Positions 58,183 to 64,000 of a DNA stretch of 64,000 bases are shown here, piece by piece. This DNA comes from Curvibacter sp. AEP1-3 (GTDB lineage Bacteria > Pseudomonadota > Gammaproteobacteria > Burkholderiales > Burkholderiaceae_C), in NCBI RefSeq assembly GCF_002163715.1, contig NZ_CP015698.1:3669464-3733463 (forward strand), written 5' to 3'. The notes beneath the pieces were generated by a model that did no database searches, was not told the origin of the DNA, and worked only from the letters and a program-made list of their open reading frames with translations. The position numbers were made by a program, and so were the translations under genes. Numbering within the stretch: position 1 is the stretch's first letter; every line of letters begins with the position of its first letter.

Positions 58183-59213
58183 GCGGTGATTCTTTTGCCG
58201 GTGGCAGCGTCAAAGTGGTGGATGCGGTCTGCGCGCGGTGTCACATGCAGGGTGCTGCCCAAGGCGGGCACGGCGGCCGACTCTTCGATGCGGATGATGA
58301 CAGTCTCATCCGCATCCGCAGCATTCAATTTGTGCGCCCACTTGCCGTAGATCAGGCGCTCAGCCCCCAGCATTTCCACCGCTTCCACTTGCAGGGCCCA
58401 GCCGCCAGACGTGATGTCCAGGTGCTCGGGGCGGATGCCGGTGATGACGCCTGGCTTGGCGTCCGGTGCATTCTTGAGCAGGTTCATGGGCGGCGAGCCG
58501 ATGAAGCTGGCCACAAAGGTGCTGGCCGGGCGGGTGTAGACCTCTTCGGGCGTGCCGAACTGCTCCATCACGCCGCCATTCATAACGATCATGCGCTGGG
58601 CCAGCGTCATGGCTTCCACTTGGTCGTGCGTCACAAACAGGCTGGTAATGCCCAGCTCGCGGTGCAGCTTCTGGATTTCCAGCCGGGTCTGGGCGCGCAG
58701 CTTGGCGTCCAGGTTGGAGAGCGGCTCGTCAAACAAAAACACCTGGGGCTGGCGCACGATGGCGCGGCCCATGGCCACGCGCTGGCGCTGCCCGCCCGAC
58801 AAGGCTTTGGGCTTGCGCTCCAGGTAGGGGGCCAGCTCCAGAATCTTGGCGGCCTTGTCCACGCGCGCCTTGATCTCTTCCATGGGCACATTGGCGATCT
58901 TGAGGCCGTAGGCCATGTTCTCGAACACGCTCATGTGCGGGTAGAGCGCGTAGTTCTGGAACACCATGGCGATGTCGCGGTCGCTGGGCTCCAGGTCGTT
59001 GACCACGCGCCCGCCTATGGAAATCTGACCGTCGCTCACTTCTTCCAGGCCGGCCACCATGCGCAAGAGCGTTGATTTGCCGCAGCCGCTGGGCCCGACG
59101 ATGACGATGAATTCACCGTCCTGAATCTGGGCGTTCACGCCGTGGATGACCTGGTTGGCCGACTTGCCGCTGCCGTAGCGCTTGATGACGTTTTTGAGTT
59201 CGATGGAAGCCAT
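58179..59213 (-). CDS. ugpC: sn-Glycerol-3-phosphate ABC transporter ATPase
   Basis: A 344-aa ATPase of the MalK/UgpC type: Walker [11 protein letters not shown] loop, [14 protein letters not shown] signature, Walker [13 protein letters not shown], followed by the C-terminal TOBE/regulatory domain ([13 protein letters not shown]). It powers import through UgpA/UgpE. It sits between ugpE and ugpQ, the standard order. Confidence 0.95.
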   Translation of the reverse strand: MASIELKNVIKRYGSGKSANQVIHGVNAQIQDGEFIVIVGPSGCGKSTLLRMVAGLEEVSDGQISIGGRVVNDLEPSDRDIAMVFQNYALYPHMSVFENMAYGLKIANVPMEEIKARVDKAAKILELAPYLERKPKALSGGQRQRVAMGRAIVRQPQVFLFDEPLSNLDAKLRAQTRLEIQKLHRELGITSLFVTHDQVEAMTLAQRMIVMNGGVMEQFGTPEEVYTRPASTFVASFIGSPPMNLLKNAPDAKPGVITGIRPEHLDITSGGWALQVEAVEMLGAERLIYGKWAHKLNAADADETVIIRIEESAAVPALGSTLHVTPRADRIHHFDAATGKRITA

Positions 59214-59228
59214 AAATCTTTTTTCCTA

Positions 59229-60080
59229 TTACTTTTCGGTGTCCACGAGGCCTTTGACAAACCATTTCTGCATGAGCATGACCACCAACGCGGGTGGCAG
59301 CATGGCCAGCATGGCGGTGGCCATGACGATGTTCCATTCGGTCTGGGCGTCGCCGCCCGAAATCATTTGCTTGATGCCGATGACCACCGGGTACATGTCC
59401 TCCTTGGTGGTGACCAGCAGCGGCCAGAGGTACTGGTTCCAGCCGTAAATGAACTGGATGACAAACAGTGCCGCCATGCTGGTGGCCGACAGAGGCACCA
59501 GAATGTCTTTGAAGAAGCGCATGGGGCCTGCGCCGTCCACTCGGGCGGCCTCCACCAGCTCATCCGGCACGGTCAGGAAAAACTGCCGGAACAAGAAAGT
59601 GGCCGTAGCTGACGCAATCAGTGGCACCGTGAGGCCGGCATAGGTGTTGAGCATGCCCAGATCAGCCACCACTTGGTAAGTGGGGCCGATGCGCACCTCC
59701 ACCGGCAGCATCAGGGTCACAAAAATGGCCCAGAAAAAGAACATGCGCGCTGGAAAGCGGAAGTACACGATGGCAAACGCCGAGAGCAGCGAGATGGCAA
59801 TCTTGCCGATGGAAATGATCAGCGCCGTAATCAGGCTGACCATCATCATGCGACCCACCGACGCGTGCGACCCCGAGCCTTGGCGGTCACCGCCCAGAGC
59901 GGCGGCGTAGTTGTCCAGCAGGTGGCTGCCGGGCAGCAGCGGCATGGGCGACTGCACCACCGCGTCCGCCGTATGGGTGGAGGCCACAAAGGTGATGTAG
60001 ATGGGGAATGCCACGATGAGCACCCCGATGATGAGAATGGCGTGCGACAAAAAGTCCAGCCAGGGGCGACGTTCAACCAT
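59229..60080 (-). CDS. ugpE: sn-Glycerol-3-phosphate ABC transporter permease UgpE
   Basis: A 283-aa permease with six hydrophobic helices. The EAA loop [20 protein letters not shown] that docks to UgpC is conserved. ATG 60080 ([14 protein letters not shown]) is preferred over 60116, which would place an unrelated segment in front. Followed by ugpC. Confidence 0.95.
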   Translation of the reverse strand: MVERRPWLDFLSHAILIIGVLIVAFPIYITFVASTHTADAVVQSPMPLLPGSHLLDNYAAALGGDRQGSGSHASVGRMMMVSLITALIISIGKIAISLLSAFAIVYFRFPARMFFFWAIFVTLMLPVEVRIGPTYQVVADLGMLNTYAGLTVPLIASATATFLFRQFFLTVPDELVEAARVDGAGPMRFFKDILVPLSATSMAALFVIQFIYGWNQYLWPLLVTTKEDMYPVVIGIKQMISGGDAQTEWNIVMATAMLAMLPPALVVMLMQKWFVKGLVDTEK

Positions 60081-60098
60081 GAGATGGCTCCTGCAGGG

Positions 60099-60135
60099 CT
60101 GCCCCAAAGGAGCCATGCGCCCCCTTGGGGGGCAG
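60099..60135. repeat. GC-rich inverted repeat between ugpA and ugpE
   Basis: CTGCCCC and GGGGCAG arms 24 nt apart, plus an inner GCCCCC/GGGGGC hairpin. Resembles repeat hairpins common in Comamonadaceae intergenic regions (from memory, not checked). It may fine-tune expression within the operon. Confidence 0.45.
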
Positions 60136-60172
60136 CGAATACACGTAGTGATGAGCGTGGGGGCGTGTCATT

Positions 60173-61060
60173 TCAGTAATTCACTTTCTTTTCAACAAAG
60201 CGGAACTGCACCACGGTGAGTGCCACCACGATGACCATGAGCACCACCGACTGGGCTGCCGAGCCACCCAGGTCCATGGCCTTGAAGCCGTCGAAATACA
60301 CTTTGTAGACCAGAATGGCCGTGTCTTTGCCCGGGCCGCCTTTGGTGGCCGCATCGACGATGGCGAAGGTGTCAAAGAAGGCATACACCACATTGATCAC
60401 CAGCAGGAAGAAGGTGGTGGGCGACAGCAGCGGGAACTGGATGGTCCAGAACCGGCGCCAGGGGCGCGCACCGTCCATGGATGCGGCCTCGATCAGCGAC
60501 TTGGGGATGCTCTGCAAGCCTGCCAAGAAGAACAGAAAGTTGTAAGACAGCTGCTTCCAAACTGCTGCCATCACGATCAGCGCCATGGCGTGGTTGCTGT
60601 TGAGCAGCGGGTCCCAACTCGCTCCAAGAGCGCGGATGCCATAGCTCACGATACCGATGCTGGGCGCAAACATGAAGAGCCACAGCACGCCAGCCACTGC
60701 AGGGGCTACGGCGTACGGCCAGATCAGGAAAGTGCGGTAAATACCCGAGCCCTTGACCACGCGGTCGGCAAAGATCGCCAGCATTAGCGAGATGCTCAGG
60801 CCCAACACGGCCACCAATGCGGAGAACACTGCAGTGGTCTTGAAGGAGGCGAGGTAGGAGGCGTCGTTCCAGAGGTTGCGGAAGTTGTCGAGCCCGACAA
60901 ATTCCACAGAGGTGCCGAAGGCGTCGCTTTGTTGCACCGACTGCATCAGCGCTTGAGCCGCCGGCCAGAAAAAGAAGACCGTGATGACGATGACCTGCGG
61001 TGCAATCAGCACCCAAGGCAGCCACGCGGATTTGAATACCACCCGTTTTTCGTTAGCCAT
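60173..61060 (-). CDS. ugpA: sn-Glycerol-3-phosphate ABC transporter permease UgpA
   Basis: A 295-aa permease with six helices. The EAA motif [20 protein letters not shown] is intact. The first helix is [20 protein letters not shown]. It lies between ugpB and ugpE, with a strong hairpin before it (61111-61142). Confidence 0.95.
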   Translation of the reverse strand: MANEKRVVFKSAWLPWVLIAPQVIVITVFFFWPAAQALMQSVQQSDAFGTSVEFVGLDNFRNLWNDASYLASFKTTAVFSALVAVLGLSISLMLAIFADRVVKGSGIYRTFLIWPYAVAPAVAGVLWLFMFAPSIGIVSYGIRALGASWDPLLNSNHAMALIVMAAVWKQLSYNFLFFLAGLQSIPKSLIEAASMDGARPWRRFWTIQFPLLSPTTFFLLVINVVYAFFDTFAIVDAATKGGPGKDTAILVYKVYFDGFKAMDLGGSAAQSVVLMVIVVALTVVQFRFVEKKVNY

Positions 61061-61110
61061 AGTTGTTATGCAAGGTGTGGGGACCCAAAGTGGGATGTCG
61101 GAAATAGAAA

Positions 61111-61142
61111 AACGGAGTGGCCACCGCAGCGGCCACTCCGTT
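61111..61142 (-). terminator. Hairpin between ugpB and ugpA
   Basis: A perfect 12-bp stem (AACGGAGTGGCC with GGCCACTCCGTT) around an 8-nt loop, followed in the minus direction by TTTTTC. It is likely to work as an internal attenuating terminator, leaving more ugpB than permease transcript, as in many binding-protein operons. Confidence 0.8.
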
Positions 61143-61157
61143 CAATCAAGAAACGAT

Positions 61158-62477
61158 TTATTTGTTGGCTTTTTCGAAACGGGCCAACAGTTCGTCACCA
61201 CGGGTCACGATGGAGTCCAGAGCTTCCTTGGCAGTTTTCTTGCCGGCCCAGACTTGTTCCAATTCTTCGTCTTCAATCGCGCGGATCTGCACGTAATTGC
61301 CCAAACGGATACCGCGGGACTTGTCTGTCACTTTGCGGATCATCTGGTTCACGGCCACATCGGTGCCGGGGTTCTCTTTGTAGAAGCCGGACTTTTCGGT
61401 CAGCTCAAAAGCCGCAGTCGTGATGGGCAGGTAGCCGGTGCGCTTGTGGCTGGCAGACTGCACTTCAGGCGTGGAGATGAAGTCGAAGAACTTGGCAATG
61501 CCTTTGTACTCTTCCGCTTTCTTGCCGGCCATGACCCACAAGCTGGCGCCACCGATGACGGTGTTTTGCGGTGCTCCGGGTACGTCTTTGTAGTAGGGCA
61601 GGGGAGCAATACCGTAGGCGAACTTGGCGTTCTTCTTCACGTTGCCGTAGAAGCCGCTCGATGTAGTCATCATGGCGCACTCGCCGGATACGAAGCTGGC
61701 TTCCGGCACGTTGGCGCGGCCCTTGTACACAAACAAGCCTTGCTTGGCCATATTGGCCAGGTTTTCAATGTGGCGCACGTGCAGTGGCGAATTGATCTTC
61801 AGGCGGGCGTCTGTTCCGGCCAGGCCGTTTTGCTTGGTCGCGAATTCGACGTTGTGCCAGGCAGAGAAGCTTTCCAGCTGGGTCCAGCCTTGCCATGCAA
61901 TCGAAATAGGGCACTTGTGGCCACTGGCTTTGAGCTTGGCGGCTGCCAGAGCTACATCGCCCCAGGTAGCGGGCGCCTGGTCGGGGTTGATGCCGGCTGC
62001 CTTGAAGGCGTCCTTGTTGTAGTAAAAGATGGTGGTGGAGCTATTGAACGGGAAGCTCAGCATCTGGCCATTGGGCGCGGTGTAGTAGCCGGCCACAGCA
62101 GGCACGTACACCTTGGGGTCGAATTTGTAGCCCGCGTCTGCCATGACTTTGCCGACGGGAACCACGGCTCCCTTGCTGGCCATCATGGTGGCAGTGCCCA
62201 CTTCAAACACCTGGAGGATGTGGGGTGCATTGCCGGCGCGGAAAGCGGCAACCGCAGCGGTCATGGATTCGTCGTAGGTCCCCTTGAAGGTGGGAACAAT
62301 TTTGTAGTCTTTCTGGCTGGCGTTGAATTCCTTGGCCAGGTCGTTCACCCATTCGCCGTTCACGGCGGTCATGGAGTGCCACCACTGAATTTCGGTCTGG
62401 GCTTGGGCGATGCCTGGGATGGCGAATGCGGCCGCGGATACGGCAGCAATAGAAAGAGCTCTGCGGGTAATGGACAT
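61158..62477 (-). CDS. ugpB: sn-Glycerol-3-phosphate-binding periplasmic protein
   Basis: A 439-aa periplasmic substrate-binding protein. The signal peptide MSITRRALSIAAVSAAAFAI ends near AQAQ, followed by TEIQWWHSMTAVNGEWVNDL, the UgpB family start; GSASLWVMAG-like GGASLWVMAGK and YLPITTAAFELT are also typical. A perfect AGGAGG lies 6 nt before the ATG at 62477. First gene of ugpBAEC-Q. Confidence 0.95.
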   Translation of the reverse strand: MSITRRALSIAAVSAAAFAIPGIAQAQTEIQWWHSMTAVNGEWVNDLAKEFNASQKDYKIVPTFKGTYDESMTAAVAAFRAGNAPHILQVFEVGTATMMASKGAVVPVGKVMADAGYKFDPKVYVPAVAGYYTAPNGQMLSFPFNSSTTIFYYNKDAFKAAGINPDQAPATWGDVALAAAKLKASGHKCPISIAWQGWTQLESFSAWHNVEFATKQNGLAGTDARLKINSPLHVRHIENLANMAKQGLFVYKGRANVPEASFVSGECAMMTTSSGFYGNVKKNAKFAYGIAPLPYYKDVPGAPQNTVIGGASLWVMAGKKAEEYKGIAKFFDFISTPEVQSASHKRTGYLPITTAAFELTEKSGFYKENPGTDVAVNQMIRKVTDKSRGIRLGNYVQIRAIEDEELEQVWAGKKTAKEALDSIVTRGDELLARFEKANK

Positions 62478-62522
62478 GATTGCCTCCTGAATGTCGAATG
62501 CGGCGATGCTAGGTGCGCTGCA

Positions 62523-62549
62523 TGTCAAATATGTGTCACTCTCATTACA
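62523..62549 (+). promoter_or_regulatory. Pho-box-like direct repeat upstream of ugpB
   Basis: TGTCA occurs twice with exactly 11-nt spacing (62523 and 62534) and a weaker TTACA follows after 11 more; this is the PhoB-box layout. The repeat is oriented on the plus strand, that is, opposite to ugpB, so it could serve the FAD oxidase gene or be chance. Confidence 0.3.
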
Positions 62550-62561
62550 ACCTGAGAATTT

Positions 62562-62575
62562 TGACCGATTGGTCA
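62562..62575. promoter_or_regulatory. Palindromic operator-like site
   Basis: TGACC-GATT-GGTCA is a perfect 5-bp-arm palindrome in the divergent region between ugpB and the FAD oxidase gene. Such sites resemble operators of dimeric repressors; no regulator is encoded next to it. Confidence 0.35.
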
Positions 62576-62676
62576 GGGGTTTCCATTAGAAAAGCCCGTG
62601 AATAGGCGGTGCGGTACCATCGCAGACCTACCAAAAAAGGCCGTGCCGGGGCCTTTGGCAGCTACTAAACACCCTG

Positions 62677-63957
62677 ATGAACGCTCCCACCTCGCTCAAT
62701 CACCTCCTCAGCGCCGCCAAGCCGGGCGCTCATGCGCAAGAGCGCATCCGCGAAATTCCATACAACTACACGTCTTTCTCCGACCGGGAAATCGTGATTC
62801 GTTTGCTGGGTTCTCACAGCTGGGAGCTGTTGAACCAGCTGCGTGGCGAACGCCAGACCGGCCGCTCTGCCCGCATGCTCTACGAGGTGCTGGGCGATGT
62901 GTGGGTGGTGCAACGCAACCCCTACCTGCAGGACGATCTGCTGGACAACCCCAAGCGCCGCGGCCAGTTGGTCGATGCGTTGAACCACCGCCTCTCGGAA
63001 GTCGAGAAGCGCCGCACCCCAGAGGCGGACCCCGAGCGGGACGCCATGGTCGGCCAGTTGCTGGTGGCTGCCCGAGCAGCCGTCAAAGCGTTTGATGCCG
63101 CCTTTGTGGAAGTGGCCGCCCTGCGCAAGAAGACCCAGAAGCTGCTTTACAAGCTCACCGCCAAAGACAACGTCAAGTTTGACGGCCTCTCGCGCGTAAG
63201 CCATGTGACCGACGCGACCGATTGGCGCGTTGAATATCCCTTTGTGGTGCTGTGCCCGGACTCGGAAGAGGAAATGGCCGGTTTGGTGAAGGGCTGTATC
63301 GAACTCGGGCTGACCATCATTCCCCGTGGAGGCGGCACCGGCTACACGGGCGGCGCGATTCCTCTTACCTGGAAGAGCGTGGTCATCAACACCGAAAAGC
63401 TCGAAGCCATGACCGAGGTGGAGATGAAACGCCTCCCTGGTCTGGACCGCGATGTGGCCACCGTGTGGTCCGAGGCCGGTGTGGTCACCCAGCGGGTGGC
63501 CGATGCCGCCGAGCGCGGCGGTTATGTGTTTGCGGTGGACCCGACGTCTGCCGAGGCCTCGTGCATTGGCGGCAACATTGCCATGAACGCGGGCGGCAAA
63601 AAAGCCGTTCTGTGGGGCACTGCGCTGGACAACCTGGCCAGCTGGCGCATGGTGACGCCGCAGGCTGAGTGGCTGGAAGTGACCCGTATCAACCACAACA
63701 TGGGAAAGATCCATGACGTGGAAGTGGCTAGCTTCGAGCTGCAGTACTACAAGGCCGACGGCAAAACGCCCATCCGTAAAGAGCGCCTGGACATTCCTGG
63801 CACCACCTTCCGCAAGGAAGGCTTGGGCAAAGACGTCACCGACAAGTTCCTGAGCGGCTTGCCCGGCATCCAGAAAGAGGGCACCGACGGCCGGATACGC
63901 TGGATCAGCAAATGCCGCGCATGCTGCGTGAAGACCGGGAAGCGCCTCGTGCAGTGA
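62677..63957 (+). pseudogene. FAD-linked oxidase, DUF3683/GlcD-like, truncated by foreign sequence
   Basis: The first 404 codons encode a normal FAD-linked oxidase start: a DUF3683-type N-terminal region ([17 protein letters not shown]), then the PCMH FAD-binding fold ([35 protein letters not shown], and [20 protein letters not shown]). After [11 protein letters not shown] the sequence at about 63891 changes abruptly to [20 protein letters not shown] and stops. Relatives of this type (from memory) run to well over 1,000 aa with a C-terminal Fe-S and cysteine-rich domain. So this is a 5' fragment. Truncation by insertion, rearrangement or a misassembly is possible. Confidence 0.7.
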
Positions 63958-64000
63958 TCCGGCTCGAAGCGCAAATTGCCGCTTTGCGTGCGCAGGGGGC
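63891..64000 (+). other. Foreign sequence after the oxidase break
   Basis: From 63891 the DNA no longer reads as the oxidase. Another frame is open to the window end and encodes [17 protein letters not shown] and later LEAQIAALRAQG, with a possible ATG at 63912. This resembles the coiled-coil start of a transposase or DNA-binding protein, but I cannot assign it. No terminal inverted repeat is recognised. Confidence 0.4.

Noticed and set aside
58215-59075. 286-aa plus-strand open frame over ugpC
   Set aside because: Antisense shadow of the ABC ATPase, rich in His and Gly.
60981-62555. 524-aa plus-strand open frame over ugpB
   Set aside because: Antisense to a clear ugpB with an ideal ribosome site; sequence has no family features.

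Overview
The window looks like a chromosomal segment of a betaproteobacterium of the family Comamonadaceae (Rhodoferax or Curvibacter-like). The basis is the housekeeping gene orders (ispB | rplU-rpmA-obgE-proB; rppH-proS; prfA-hemA), the GC-rich coding sequence, a complete exosortase-B (XrtB) eps cluster, and a short interspersed repeat (core GATAGCTGCTCGCGCA) that I remember as common in this family. The species cannot be fixed from the sequence.

Positions 1-37,565 form one large exopolysaccharide (EPS) and surface-protein region. From the left it holds: a minus-strand rfbBDAC operon for dTDP-L-rhamnose; a plus-strand pair of a type IV prepilin-like protein and a PEP-CTERM protein; a minus-strand PEP-CTERM protein; minus-strand phosphohexomutase (manB-like), UDP-glucose dehydrogenase (ugd) and a secreted GH5 glycanase; and a plus-strand operon at 9.6-20.9 kb with flippase, polymerase/ligase, glycosyltransferases, acetyl/acyltransferases, a GMC oxidoreductase and a short-chain dehydrogenase. 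Next is a minus-strand operon at 32.9-21.0 kb read as epsA (LuxR-type regulator), initiating sugar-phosphate transferase, epsL, epsD, epsE, epsF, epsG, xrtB, epsI, a WecG/TagA glycosyltransferase and an OafA/SGNH acyltransferase. A plus-strand galE / sugar nucleotidyltransferase / manC operon and a third PEP-CTERM gene close the region. Together these encode a Wzx/Wzy-type EPS pathway drawing on dTDP-Rha, UDP-GlcA, UDP-Gal/Glc and GDP-Man, plus the exosortase that processes PEP-CTERM proteins. A shared motif (core TAGYCCANTCRGRC) lies upstream of at least four of these transcription units and is a candidate regulon element.

Positions 37,579-57,377 are mostly housekeeping: tRNA-Pro(CGG), ispB, rplU, rpmA, obgE, proB, a CNP1-like protein, rppH, proS, a lytic transglycosylase, a GGDEF/EAL protein, monothiol glutaredoxin, a SlyD-like isomerase, leuA, a PhnA/YjdM-like zinc-ribbon protein, prmC, a chemotaxis receptor, prfA, hemA, a small membrane protein and a HAD phosphatase. 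Positions 57,364-62,477 hold a ugpBAEC-ugpQ glycerol-3-phosphate import and glycerophosphodiesterase operon. The right end (62,677 onward) starts a DUF3683/FAD-linked oxidase gene whose reading is broken at about 63,891 by unrelated sequence.

Besides the motif, the observations most worth checking are copies of the short repeat embedded, in one preferred reading frame, inside five protein genes (rfbD, manC, proS, a small membrane protein and ugpQ), the unusual GMC/SDR pair in the EPS operon, and the truncated oxidase.
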